Part shown: positions 17,647 to 27,759 of the stretch, piece after piece
Position numbering within the stretch: the first letter of the stretch is position 1
Layout of the letters: every line of letters begins with the position of its first letter
Source: Rhodoglobus sp.
Lineage (GTDB): Bacteria > Actinomycetota > Actinomycetes > Actinomycetales > Microbacteriaceae
DNA length: 64,000 nt
Reading direction: 5' to 3'
NCBI GenBank assembly: GCA_025464445.1
Contig: JAODLY010000055.1
Location: forward strand, 34,549 to 98,548
Notes under the pieces: generated by a model
Told to the model about the DNA's origin: nothing
Seen by the model: only the letters and a program-made list of their open reading frames with translations
The model's database searches: none
Position numbers and translations under genes: made by a program

Positions 17647-18600
17647 TTAGCTCGCCTCCCGCATCCCGAACGCCCGCCGGTAGGCCTGCGGCGAGGTCTG
17701 CAACACCTTCACGAAATGGTGGCGCATGACCGCCGCCGTTCCGAAGCCGGTGTCTTGCGCGATCTGCTCGAGCGAGTAGTCGGTCTCTTCGAGCAGCAGT
17801 TGCGCCCGGATGATGCGCTGCCGGTTGAGCCAGGCCGCCGGGGTCGTTCCCATGTCGGCCCTGAACCTCCGCGCAAAGGTGCGGCTGGACATCAGGGCCT
17901 TGCGCGCAAGTTGGTCGACGGTGAGGTCTTCGGCGAGGTTCTCCATCATCCAGTCGGCGACGAGGGCGAACGAGTCGCTCTTGCATTCGGCGATCGGGGA
18001 ATCGATGTACTGCGACTGGCCGCCGTCCCGCTGTGGGGGCACGACCATCCGCCGCGCGATGACGTTCGTCGCCGCCGCGCCGTGCTCTTTGCGCACGATG
18101 TGCAGCGCCGCGTCGATGCCAGCGGCGGTTCCGGCACTCGTGACGACCTTGCGGTCTTCGACGAAGAGCACATCGGGGTCGACGGTCGTGCCCGGGTACA
18201 TGGCGGCAAGCCGATCGGTGTGCATCCAATGGGTGGTCGCGCGGCGGCCATCGAGGATGCCCGCCTGGGCGAGCGCGAACGCGCCGCTGCAGACGCTGAG
18301 CACCCACGCTCCACGGGCTTCCGCCGCGCGGATCACCTCGAGGAACCTCTCGTCGATGTGCTCGAGTTTGTGGGCGGGCACGGCGATGAGGTCGGCGTGC
18401 GCAGCGGCATCCAGCCCGTTTTCGATGATCATGTCGAACCCGAGACTCGTGCGCACCGGGCCGGGATCGGCTGTCGCGATCGTGAAGTCGAACGTCGGAC
18501 CTCCCGTGTCGCTGCGGTTGATGCCGAACACTTCGCAGACGACGCCGAATTCGAAGGGCGCGACGCCGGGGATGGCGAGCAGGACGACATTTTTCAGCAT
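17647..18600 (-). CDS. GlxA/FtrA-type transcriptional regulator (DJ-1/PfpI plus AraC domains)
   Basis: A 317-residue regulator. Residues 1-180 form a DJ-1/PfpI-like domain, with VLSVCSGAFALAQAGILDGR holding the nucleophile-elbow cysteine. Residues 215-310 form a double AraC-type helix-turn-helix (LTVDQLARKALMSSRTFARR and YSLEQIAQDTGFGTAAVMRH). Such proteins usually sense small nitrogenous or carbonyl compounds and activate catabolic genes. The ATG at 18600 has GGAG five bases upstream; the longer frame is rejected. It is divergent from the 39-residue membrane protein, and no obvious catabolic target lies beside it, so the regulon is unknown. Confidence 0.87.
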   Translation of the reverse strand: MLKNVVLLAIPGVAPFEFGVVCEVFGINRSDTGGPTFDFTIATADPGPVRTSLGFDMIIENGLDAAAHADLIAVPAHKLEHIDERFLEVIRAAEARGAWVLSVCSGAFALAQAGILDGRRATTHWMHTDRLAAMYPGTTVDPDVLFVEDRKVVTSAGTAAGIDAALHIVRKEHGAAATNVIARRMVVPPQRDGGQSQYIDSPIAECKSDSFALVADWMMENLAEDLTVDQLARKALMSSRTFARRFRADMGTTPAAWLNRQRIIRAQLLLEETDYSLEQIAQDTGFGTAAVMRHHFVKVLQTSPQAYRRAFGMREAS

Positions 18601-18682
18601 GGCAACTCCGTGGCAGGAATGGATCGAACACTGGCAATGCTGCCACTCGTGGCGGAAAATCACAAGTCGTAGCGTTACTGCC

Positions 18683-18802
18683 ATGGCAATCGAAATCGCA
18701 CTGGCAGTCCTCGCGATCGTGGCCCTCGTCGCTTCGATCTACAACCTGCACACCGACGGGTACCACCGGGTACCCACGAGGAGCACGCGCGACTGGCGCT
18801 AG
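18683..18802 (+). CDS. 39-residue membrane protein, conserved type
   Basis: A short gene starting at the ATG at 18683. The product MAIEIALAVLAIVALVASIY has one N-terminal transmembrane helix, followed by a polar tail NLHTDGYHRVPTRSTRDWR. Tiny proteins with one helix and a DGY-x-R-x-PTR tail are, as I recall, common in Microbacteriaceae, which supports this as a real gene and not a chance frame. It is divergent from the GlxA regulator and lies 48 bp before galE. The function is unknown. The much longer frame upstream is antisense to the regulator. Confidence 0.65.
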   Translation: MAIEIALAVLAIVALVASIYNLHTDGYHRVPTRSTRDWR

Positions 18803-18849
18803 CCTCCGTGCTTCGCCGGTGGGACCCGCTTGCCGGTAGCGTTGGGCGC

Positions 18850-19830
18850 ATGACGTGGTTGGTGACCGGGGGGGCCGGATACATCGGGGCGCACGTCGTG
18901 CGGGCCCTGCAGTTGGCCGGGCTCGATCCCATCGTGCTCGACGATCTCTCCACGGGGCACGAGCAGTTCGTGCCGGTGGGGGTCCCTTTCGTGCGGGGCT
19001 CGATACTCGACGGCGCGCTTGTGCTCGACACCATCTCGCGCCATGGCGTTGGCGGGGTCATCCACGTGGCGGGCTTCAAGTACGCGGGCGTGTCCGTCAA
19101 GGAGCCGCTGCACACCTACCGGCAGAACGTGACGGGCACTGCGACCCTTCTTGCCGCCATGGAGGAGAGTGGGGTCGACAAGATCGTGTTCTCGTCGAGC
19201 GCCGCCGTTTACGGCACCCCCGACGTCGACCTCGTCACGGAGGGGACGGCGAAGAACCCGCAGTCGCCATATGGCGAGTCGAAGCTCATCGGGGAATGGC
19301 TCATGCGCGACCAGGCCGTCGCGCGCGGCCTGCGCTTCACCGCCCTGCGCTATTTCAACGTCGTCGGCTCGGGGGACACCTCGCTGTACGACTCCAGCCC
19401 GCACAACCTGTTCCCCCTCGTCTTCGCCGCCCTCGACGAAGGGCGGACGCCCCAGGTGAATGGGGACGATTACCCGACACCCGACGGCACGAACGTGCGG
19501 GACTACATCCACGTCGTCGATCTCGCGGCTTCGCACGTCGCCGCCGCACAGCGGCTGGATGCCGGCGAACCGCTCGAACCGGCGTACAACCTGGGCAGCG
19601 GTGAAGGGGTTTCCGTGCGCGAGATCATGACGACTGTCGGCGAGGTGACGGGCATCCCGTTCACGCCCAGCATCGCACCGCGCCGGCCGGGGGATCCCGC
19701 GAGGATCGTCGCGACTGGCGAGCTTGCTGCGCGGGACCTCGACTGGCGGATGCGGCACACCCTTCGCGACATGGTCGAGTCGCAATGGTTAGCAACACGC
19801 CGTAAGAAAGAACCCTCAGAAACAAGTTGA
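18850..19830 (+). CDS. galE: UDP-glucose 4-epimerase
   Basis: A 326-residue NAD-dependent extended SDR. It starts WLVTGGAGYIGAHVVRALQL (GxxGxxG), has VDKIVFSSSAAVYGTPDVDL with the catalytic Ser, and SPYGESKLIGEW with the catalytic Tyr and Lys. ALRYFNVVGS and YNLGSGEGVSVREIM complete the family pattern. It interconverts UDP-glucose and UDP-galactose, giving galactose donors to the surface glycosyltransferases. The ATG at 18850 is preferred over the upstream in-frame start at 18808, which lies beyond a natural protein start. It is slightly shorter than Escherichia coli GalE (338). Confidence 0.9.
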   Translation: MTWLVTGGAGYIGAHVVRALQLAGLDPIVLDDLSTGHEQFVPVGVPFVRGSILDGALVLDTISRHGVGGVIHVAGFKYAGVSVKEPLHTYRQNVTGTATLLAAMEESGVDKIVFSSSAAVYGTPDVDLVTEGTAKNPQSPYGESKLIGEWLMRDQAVARGLRFTALRYFNVVGSGDTSLYDSSPHNLFPLVFAALDEGRTPQVNGDDYPTPDGTNVRDYIHVVDLAASHVAAAQRLDAGEPLEPAYNLGSGEGVSVREIMTTVGEVTGIPFTPSIAPRRPGDPARIVATGELAARDLDWRMRHTLRDMVESQWLATRRKKEPSETS

Positions 19831-19849
19831 GCCATTTATCATCTGCGAC

Positions 19850-19886
19850 TTGACTCAGGGGTAACTACACCGGTGTAATTATCCCT
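19850..19886 (+). promoter_or_regulatory. candidate whiB2 promoter with a 12-bp palindrome in it
   Basis: TTGACT at 19850-19855 is followed 17-18 bases later by GTGTAA/TGTAAT (19873-19879), a credible -35/-10 pair. The perfect palindrome TACACCGGTGTA lies at 19866-19877, overlapping spacer and -10. Flanking arms GGGGTAAC (19858-19865) and ATTATCCC (19878-19885) extend the symmetry with 6 of 8 matches. A regulator bound here would occlude RNA polymerase. The regulator is unknown. Confidence 0.55.
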
Positions 19887-19928
19887 AACGCGCGCGACAA
19901 GCGTCGGGCGCGGAGGGGAGACGGAACC

Positions 19929-20255
19929 ATGGCGAACAACGGGTATCGCGTTGGAGTCCCCGACGATTGGTTCGTCGATCCGGTGCGCCTGGGTGTCCCA
20001 GGGGTGCGCCAGCACAAGGTGGACGAAGAAGAGAACCCGCTCGCCTGGCAGTCGGATTCCCTGTGTGCACAGACCGATCCCGAGGCCTTCTTCCCCGAGA
20101 AGGGTGGATCGACCCGCGACGCGAAGAAGATCTGCGCATCGTGCGAGGTGCGTTCCCGTTGCCTCGAGTACGCGCTCGAAAACGATGAGCGATTCGGCAT
20201 CTGGGGCGGCCTCTCCGAGCGCGAGCGTCGCAAGCTCCGCAAGCGCGCGGTCTAG
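19929..20255 (+). CDS. whiB2: WhiB-family iron-sulfur regulator, WhiB2/WhmD type
   Basis: A 108-residue Wbl protein. The four cluster cysteines are C46, C69, C72 and C78 (C-x22-C-x2-C-x5-C), followed by the GIWGG turn at residues 90-94 and a basic tail RKLRKRAV for DNA contact. The extended N-terminus (about 45 residues) and the gene order whiB, large glycosyltransferase, DUF5719, metallopeptidase-like, DUF3499, phosphomannomutase match the whiB2/whmD locus, whose product controls septation in relatives. A strong GGAGGGG sits eight bases before the ATG. Orthology is inferred from motif and context. Confidence 0.88.
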   Translation: MANNGYRVGVPDDWFVDPVRLGVPGVRQHKVDEEENPLAWQSDSLCAQTDPEAFFPEKGGSTRDAKKICASCEVRSRCLEYALENDERFGIWGGLSERERRKLRKRAV

Positions 20256-20357
20256 TCGGCACCCACCCCTATTGGGGGCTCGCCGAAGCTGTGGGCTCGG
20301 TGTTGCGCCGCGAGTCAGCCTGCCGGGCGCGAAACGTCCGCATAGTCTCGAACCGAT

Positions 20358-23198
20358 ATGCAGCCGAGAGTCACAGCTGTGCTGGTCGCCCGCAACGGCG
20401 CGCAGTACCTGCCGAGAACACTTGCCGCGCTTGCGGCGCAAACTCGTCGACCCGACGCGGTCATCTACGTGGACGCGAGTTCGTCGGACGGATCCGCCGG
20501 ACTGCTCATCGAGGCCGCTCCCACCCAGCTCGTGACCACCCCGGGCCGCCGGTCCTTCGGCGGCGCCATTGCCCACGCACTGCAGGTTGCCGCCCCGGCG
20601 CCTGTCGACAACGAATGGCTGTGGCTGCTCGGGCACGACAACGCACCGGATTCCCGGGCGCTGTCCGCGCTCCTCGGCGCTGTCGAGGTGGCGCCCTCCG
20701 TGGCAGTCGCCGGGCCCAAGCTCATGCGCTGGGACGAGCCGGATGTGATCGCGAGCTTCGGCGAGACCGTCACCAGGTTCGGGCGTTCCGTCGAACTGGT
20801 GGCCGGCGAACTCGACCAGGCCCAGTACGACATCCAGAGCGACATCCTCGGGGTAGCCGCCGGCGGAATGCTCGTGCGCCGGCAGGTATGGATCGCCTTG
20901 GGCGGGTTCGATCCTTCGCTGCCGAGCGTTGACGCGGCCCTCGACTTCTCGGTGCGCGCGAGGCTCGCCGGGCACCGGGTGATCGGCGTTCCGTCTGCGC
21001 GGGTCGCCAGCGCCGGCCCGGCGGAGCTGTTCGGGCGCCGATCCCTCTCCGCCGGCGCACAGAACCGCATAGGTCGCTCTGCGCAATTGCACCGCCGCTT
21101 CGTCTACGCCCCGCCGCTGGCCATGCCGCTGCACTGGCTCAGTGTCGTGCCGCTCGCGATCGGTCGCTCGCTGCTGCATCTCATCGCTAAGCGCCCCACG
21201 TTTATCGGTGGCGAGTTGGCGGCGGGCATCGCCGGCGCGTTCGACGGCGGCGTACCGGGGGCGAGGGCCAACCTGCGCCGCTCGCGGCGACTGGGCTGGG
21301 CCGCGATCGGTGCGCTCAGGATGCCGTGGTCAGACCTGCGCGAACTGCGGGCGCAGGAGCGAGCGGCCGCCAGCCCTTCGCGCGCCGACAGCACACGCCC
21401 CGGTTTCTTCGCCGGCGGAGGGGCCTGGGTGGTGCTCGTCGCCGCGGTGGGCAGCGTCGTCGCGTTCGGTAAGTTTGCGGGTGCTGCAGCGCTCGCCGGC
21501 GGAGGCCTCGCCCCACTGAGCGCCACGGTCGCGGGGCTCTGGTCGCATGTGGGCTATGGGTGGCGCGACATCGGATCCGGCTTCGTCGGCGCGGCCGACC
21601 CGTTCAGTTATCTGCTCGCCGTGCTCGGATCGATAACCTTCTGGTCGCCGTCGTTCAGCATCATTGCCATCTACCTGCTCGCCATGCCGCTCTCAGCGAT
21701 TACTGCGTGGTGGTGTGCCGCCCGATTCTCGACCCGGCCGTGGGCGCCCGTCGTCGCCGCGATCGCCTGGGCGGCCGCGCCGCCCCTGCTCGCGTCACTC
21801 GATGGCGGGCACGTCGGGGCGGTCCTCGCGCACGTGCTGCTGCCGGCGCTCGTGCTTGCCACGGTGAATGCTGCACGGAGCTGGTCGATGACTGCGGTCG
21901 CCGGGCTGCTGTTCGCCGCCGTCGCGGCATCCGCCCCCGTGCTTGTGCCTGCGCTCCTCGTCGCCTGGCTAGCGTGGCTGTTCGCGAAGCCCAGGAGCTT
22001 CATGAGGCTCATCGGGATTCCGATACCGGCGGCTGCGCTGTTCGCTCCGCTCGTGTTCCAACAGCTCGCGCGCGGCAATTGGCTCGCCCTGTTCGCCGAT
22101 CCGGGGGTGCCGGTCGCCGGCACGATGACGCCAGGCTGGCAACTCGCCCTGGCTTCGCCGGATGCAGGCTCCAACGGGTGGGACGCGTTCCTCGCAAGCA
22201 TCGGCATGACGCCGGCATTCGCGCCCGTCGTCGTCGCTGTGCTTCTTGCGCCCCTCGCGGTCATCGCGCTGCTCGCGCTCTTCCTGCCGGGCTCGCCGCG
22301 GACGATCCCGGCCCTGGTGATCGCGCTGCTCGGGTTCGCGACGGCCATCATCGGCACGCATGTCGAGGTGACTATCGTCGGTTCGGCAACCACACCGATC
22401 TGGGCCGGGTCCGGGCTCAGCCTCTACTGGCTCGGCCTCGTCGGAGCGCTCACCGTGGCCCTGGAGGCACTGGGCAGGCGCGCCGCCATGCCCGCGACTC
22501 TCGCGGGCATCGGCATGGTGCTCGTCGCCATTCCCCTCTTCACGGCGGCAGCGGGCGGGGCGATCCCTGTGTTCGAGAGCAACGGCAGGCTGCTGCCCGC
22601 ATTCGTGTCGGCCGAAGCCCTGACAAACGCGTCGCTCGGCACTCTCGAGCTTTCGCCCCAGCCCGATGGTGGAATCGCTGCGACCCTGCACCGCGGCCCG
22701 GGCACGACGCTCGACGAGCAATCGACGCTGAACGCGACAGACACTGCCACGAGCAAGGCCGACGTGCGGCTCGCTACGCTCGCTGGCAATATCGCCTCGC
22801 GCAGCGGCTTCGACATCGCGGGGGAGCTCGACGCCCTGCAGATTGCATTCGTGCTCGTGCCGCACGCCGTCGACGATTCGGTGGCGGCAACCCACCAGCG
22901 CGTCTCGGACGCCCTCGACGGGAACAGGATCCTCTCGCCGGTCGGCGACACCGCCAACGGCTACCTCTGGCACTACACGGCATTCGCGGCCGGAAAGGCC
23001 CCATCTGGTCCCGGCCCGACGGAGACGACTACCGGGCTCGGCATCCTCATCGGCCAGGGCGTGATCTTCGGCCTCACCCTGCTGCTCGCCATACCGACGA
23101 CACGGCGACGCAGGGTGCGCTCGGCGCGCGCCACGGCGGACGAGCGCGACGACGCCGGCGAGTACGAACTCGTGGAACCGGAGGATGCCGATGCCTGA
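20358..23198 (+). CDS. large family-2 glycosyltransferase with C-terminal membrane domain
   Basis: A 946-residue fusion. Residues 1-330 are a GT-A domain: TAVLVARNGAQYLPRTLAAL, DAVIYVDASSSDGSAG, then WLWLLGHDNAPDSRALSALL and the acceptor-side IQSDILGVAAGGMLVRR. Residues 345-800 are a polytopic membrane region with GT-C-like helices, followed by a C-terminal extracytoplasmic stretch and a last helix near 890. This architecture is typical for the glycosyltransferase placed after whiB2 in actinomycetes. It may link cytoplasmic sugar transfer with an outward step on polyprenyl carriers. Its stop overlaps the start of the DUF5719 gene by 8 bp. The substrate is unknown. Confidence 0.85.
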   Translation: MQPRVTAVLVARNGAQYLPRTLAALAAQTRRPDAVIYVDASSSDGSAGLLIEAAPTQLVTTPGRRSFGGAIAHALQVAAPAPVDNEWLWLLGHDNAPDSRALSALLGAVEVAPSVAVAGPKLMRWDEPDVIASFGETVTRFGRSVELVAGELDQAQYDIQSDILGVAAGGMLVRRQVWIALGGFDPSLPSVDAALDFSVRARLAGHRVIGVPSARVASAGPAELFGRRSLSAGAQNRIGRSAQLHRRFVYAPPLAMPLHWLSVVPLAIGRSLLHLIAKRPTFIGGELAAGIAGAFDGGVPGARANLRRSRRLGWAAIGALRMPWSDLRELRAQERAAASPSRADSTRPGFFAGGGAWVVLVAAVGSVVAFGKFAGAAALAGGGLAPLSATVAGLWSHVGYGWRDIGSGFVGAADPFSYLLAVLGSITFWSPSFSIIAIYLLAMPLSAITAWWCAARFSTRPWAPVVAAIAWAAAPPLLASLDGGHVGAVLAHVLLPALVLATVNAARSWSMTAVAGLLFAAVAASAPVLVPALLVAWLAWLFAKPRSFMRLIGIPIPAAALFAPLVFQQLARGNWLALFADPGVPVAGTMTPGWQLALASPDAGSNGWDAFLASIGMTPAFAPVVVAVLLAPLAVIALLALFLPGSPRTIPALVIALLGFATAIIGTHVEVTIVGSATTPIWAGSGLSLYWLGLVGALTVALEALGRRAAMPATLAGIGMVLVAIPLFTAAAGGAIPVFESNGRLLPAFVSAEALTNASLGTLELSPQPDGGIAATLHRGPGTTLDEQSTLNATDTATSKADVRLATLAGNIASRSGFDIAGELDALQIAFVLVPHAVDDSVAATHQRVSDALDGNRILSPVGDTANGYLWHYTAFAAGKAPSGPGPTETTTGLGILIGQGVIFGLTLLLAIPTTRRRRVRSARATADERDDAGEYELVEPEDADA

Positions 23199-24702
23199 CC
23201 AGGACGATGACGACATTTTCCCCGAGCAGGAGGATGACCTCCCGGAAACGCGCAAGCCCGTAACCGCACGTGGCGTCGCAATCGTCAGCGCGCGGGTAGT
23301 GACCGGTCTCATCGGGGTAGGGATCGCGGCCGTCACGATCGCGGCATCCGCGCTGGTGCCGCTGCCGAGCATCCACTCGACTCCACCGAGCATGCTCGTG
23401 ACACCGGTGCCGACAGCCCAGCAGCTGGTCTGCCCCGGCGCCGTGCTCCGGCTCGCGGACGAGTCCGGTGCGGGGGCGACGACCGCATCGGCGATCGGGC
23501 AGCCGGACACCCGTTACTTCTCGAGCACAGGCGCAATCGACGCGAGCCCGCTCACGGAGTCGGATGCCTCGACGGGTGGCAGCGCGTCGGCGCCGACGGT
23601 CATCAGCACTCCCCCCGACCAGGCGGACCCGACCCAGCAACTGCTGTTGAGCGGGGCGCAGGCCCAGTCCGTGGCCGCGGACGAGTTCGTCGGGCTCGCC
23701 GCAGCTGACTGCGGTGTCGCGAACGGGGACACCTGGCTTGCAGGGGGCTCAACGTCTGTGGGCCGCACCACGCTCCTGACGCTCAGCAACCCGACCGAGG
23801 TGCCCGCGACAGTGAACGTCGAGCTGTTCGGCGAGAACGGTGCGATCAGTGCGCCGGGCACGAGCGGCATCATCGTGCCGGCGAGCGGACAGCGCGTGCT
23901 CTCCCTTGCCGGGTTCCAGCCCGACATCGTCTCCCCCGTCGTTCACGTCTCGAGCACCGGCGGCCAGGTCGTCGCCGATCTGCAGGAGTCGATAGTGCGC
24001 GGACTCGACCCGGGCGGCGTCGACATCATCGGGCCGACGACAAGCCCGTCCCTGCGCAACGTCATCCCCGGGTTGCTGCTCGTCGGTGTTGCAGCCGTGC
24101 AGGCCCTGCGGGTGGGGGGTGCTGCCTACGACGATCTCAGCACGGTACTGCGGATGTTCGCCCCCGGCACGGGCACCGTCACCACGACGATCAGCGTCAT
24201 CCCGGAGGATGGAGCCGCGAATGGCACATCGTTCAGCTATGACATCGAGGCCGGCAGGGTCGTCGATGTGCCCATCGGTGATCTCGCCGACGGCAGTTAC
24301 ACGGTGAGTGTCGTCTCGCCGGTGCCGCTCATTGCCGCGGCGCGGGTCTCCTCGGCCGTCGCGGGCGGTCCGACCGATTTCGCATGGCTCGCTGCGGCTG
24401 CCGAGCTGACCGGCAACGCGCAGTTCACGGCAGCGCCCGGCCCGTCGCCCGTGCTTCACCTCGCAAACGCCGGCACCGTAGATGCTTCGGCGACCCTCGC
24501 AGCGCAGGACGGGACCACGACCGTCGTTCCCGTCTCTGCCGGTTCGACGGTGCTCGTGCCGCTCACGCCGGGACTGACATACGCCGCCACCGGACTCGGC
24601 GCGCTTCACGCCGCCATCACCCTCACGGGCGGCGGCACGGTCGCGCGCTATGCCGTGCATCCGCCGGGTGCCAGCTCAAGCCCGGTGATCGTGTACCGCT
24701 AA
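23191..24702 (+). CDS. DUF5719 family membrane-anchored protein
   Basis: A 503-residue protein with an acidic N-terminus (MPDQDDDDIFPEQEDDLPET), a single transmembrane helix at about residues 33-55, and a long extracytoplasmic region rich in beta-type repeats (LLTLSNPTEVPATVNVELFG; TTTISVIPEDGAANGTSFSY). It follows the large glycosyltransferase, as DUF5719 genes usually do, with an 8-bp overlap. The ATG at 23191 is chosen because GGAGG is exactly six bases upstream, while the ATG at 23185 touches it. The function is unknown; position suggests a partner of the glycosyltransferase in the envelope. It converges on the metallopeptidase-like gene with a 7-bp gap. Confidence 0.8.
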   Translation: MPDQDDDDIFPEQEDDLPETRKPVTARGVAIVSARVVTGLIGVGIAAVTIAASALVPLPSIHSTPPSMLVTPVPTAQQLVCPGAVLRLADESGAGATTASAIGQPDTRYFSSTGAIDASPLTESDASTGGSASAPTVISTPPDQADPTQQLLLSGAQAQSVAADEFVGLAAADCGVANGDTWLAGGSTSVGRTTLLTLSNPTEVPATVNVELFGENGAISAPGTSGIIVPASGQRVLSLAGFQPDIVSPVVHVSSTGGQVVADLQESIVRGLDPGGVDIIGPTTSPSLRNVIPGLLLVGVAAVQALRVGGAAYDDLSTVLRMFAPGTGTVTTTISVIPEDGAANGTSFSYDIEAGRVVDVPIGDLADGSYTVSVVSPVPLIAAARVSSAVAGGPTDFAWLAAAAELTGNAQFTAAPGPSPVLHLANAGTVDASATLAAQDGTTTVVPVSAGSTVLVPLTPGLTYAATGLGALHAAITLTGGGTVARYAVHPPGASSSPVIVYR

Positions 24703-24709
24703 CGCCGGG

Positions 24710-25156
24710 TCACAGGTGCCTGAACCTGTCCGGCGCGAGATCCCACGGGTCTTTGCCAAGCAACTCCGCGACCGCCCGGAACACGCAACTCTCGACCATC
24801 ATCCGCTTGTGCAGGTCGTCATAGCGGTGGAGGCGCGACAGTCTCTCGATCGGGAGCCGGTAGAGGATGACGCGGCGCTCCTTGACCATCACGCGCCACC
24901 GGTCAACCGCCGGAGATGCCCCGAGCTCGGACGGCATTCCCGCGACCTCGAATGCCACGTCGGCGAGTTCGCCCGGCCACAGGTCTTTGAGGTACTCGGC
25001 GGTCGAGGCTACCGTCATCTCGAACATGTCGGCGCGGCTGTGCAGCAGCGGAAGGTGCGGCCCCGTGACGGCGGCCCGGATGCCCCGCCCGTGCCGGTCC
25101 CGCCAACCCGGCCGTGCGGATACCGGGGTCGTTCTCCTCGCCGGTTTCGCCACCAT
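24710..25156 (-). CDS. metallopeptidase-family (zincin-like) protein without HExxH
   Basis: A 148-residue protein corresponding by position and pattern to the Rv3259-type metallopeptidase family. The core FEMTVASTAEYLKDLWPGEL, then WRVMVKERRVILYRLPIERL, ends in MMVESCVFRAVAELLGKDPW. In zincin members the last helix carries HExxH; here the corresponding stretch VESCVFRAVAEL has no zinc-binding histidines, so proteolysis is unlikely. The first 40 residues are basic and low-complexity. It is the only minus-strand gene in the whiB2 locus and diverges from DUF3499 with 59 bp between starts. The function is unknown. Confidence 0.75.
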   Translation of the reverse strand: MVAKPARRTTPVSARPGWRDRHGRGIRAAVTGPHLPLLHSRADMFEMTVASTAEYLKDLWPGELADVAFEVAGMPSELGASPAVDRWRVMVKERRVILYRLPIERLSRLHRYDDLHKRMMVESCVFRAVAELLGKDPWDLAPDRFRHL

Positions 25157-25215
25157 CCGATTCTACCGGCGCGGCTACCATCAGCGGTCGCGGGCGGCCG
25201 TATGCTCGCCTCACG

Positions 25216-25440
25216 ATGAATGGTCGTCCGTGCAGCAAGGTTGCCTGTAACCAGGACGCCACAGCCACGCTCACCTACGTCTACGCCGATTCGATGGCTG
25301 TCCTCGGGCCGCTGAGCCAGTCGGCGGAACCCCACAGCTACGACCTGTGCGTTCGGCATGCCGAACGGCTGTCGGTGCCTCAGGGGTGGCAAGTCGTGCG
25401 CCATGTAGTTTTGGGGCATGAGTTCTCCTACCCCGACTAG
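25216..25440 (+). CDS. DUF3499 family protein, small zinc-ribbon-like
   Basis: A 74-residue protein matching DUF3499: N-terminal PCSKVACNQDATATLTYVYA, middle LGPLSQSAEPHSYDLCVRHA and a VPQGWQVVRH tail. C6, C11, C45 and H48 form a likely metal site (C-x4-C ... C-x2-H). In actinomycetes this gene lies between the metallopeptidase-like gene and the phosphomannomutase gene, as here. The start is ATG 25216, not the earlier in-frame codon. The 3' end overlaps the next gene by 23 bp. No function is known. Confidence 0.82.
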   Translation: MNGRPCSKVACNQDATATLTYVYADSMAVLGPLSQSAEPHSYDLCVRHAERLSVPQGWQVVRHVVLGHEFSYPD

Positions 25441-26268
25441 GCAGATCCTGGCAGTGGTCTTCGATCTCGACGACACCCTTGCGCCGTCCAAGTCGTCGAT
25501 GGATCCGAAGATGAGCGACGCCCTCGCCAGGCTGCTTGAACGCGTCGAAGTGTGCATCATCTCTGGCGGACGATTCGAGCAGTTCGAGGCGCAGGCGCTG
25601 AGTACATTCGACGCGAGCCCGGATGCCCTGCGACGCCTGCACCTCATGCCCACATGCGGAACCCGGTACTACAAGTGGGAGGGTCGGGGCTGGGAGCTGC
25701 AGTACGCGGAAGATCTCACCGCCGACGAGAAGTCCAGGTCGATTGCGACCCTCGAGGCCGGCGCTCGCGAGCTCGGCCTGTGGGCGCCGGGCCGATGGGG
25801 CGACATCATCGAGGACCGCGGGAGCCAGATAACCTTCTCGGCGCTCGGCCAGCAGGCTCCGGTCGAGGCGAAGATGGCCTGGGATGCGGACGGCAGCAAG
25901 AAGCGCGCCCTCGGCGCGTACGCCTCCGAGCGCCTGCCCGACCTCGAGGTGCGGGGCGGCGGGTCCACCTCGATCGACATCACACGCAAGGGGATCGACA
26001 AAGCGTATGGGGTGGGCAAGCTGCTTGATCGGCTGCAACTGAGCCGCGACGAACTCCTGTTTATCGGCGACCGCCTCGACGAGACCGGCAACGACCGTCC
26101 CGTCTTCGAGATGGGGGTGGCGAGCGTCGCCATCTCCGACTGGCACGAAACCCTCGCCTCAGTCGATGCGCTTGTGGAATGGATGGATTCGCCGGGCGCA
26201 CCGTTCCCCCTGGCGGTGATGCCGTTCCCGGGTCGCGAGAGGGCGATCCGACCTGCGACAATTGGCGG

Positions 26269-26272
<4 letters not shown>
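25418..26272 (+). CDS. HAD-IIB phosphomannomutase
   Basis: A 284-residue HAD-superfamily enzyme resembling the eukaryotic PMM class. Motif 1 is [16 protein letters not shown] near residue 14, motif 2 [14 protein letters not shown] near 48, and motif 4 [18 protein letters not shown] near 213. [15 protein letters not shown] matches the PMM cap region and [17 protein letters not shown] the substrate loop. It is expected to interconvert mannose-6-phosphate and mannose-1-phosphate, feeding GDP-mannose. In mycobacteria this position holds ManB of the alpha-D-phosphohexomutase family, so this looks like a non-orthologous substitute. It overlaps ahcY by ATGA. A sugar-phosphate phosphatase is the main alternative. 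Confidence 0.78.
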
Positions 26273-27735
<1,463 letters not shown>

Positions 27736-27759
27736 CAAACCCCGCTAGCCGCAGTGGTA

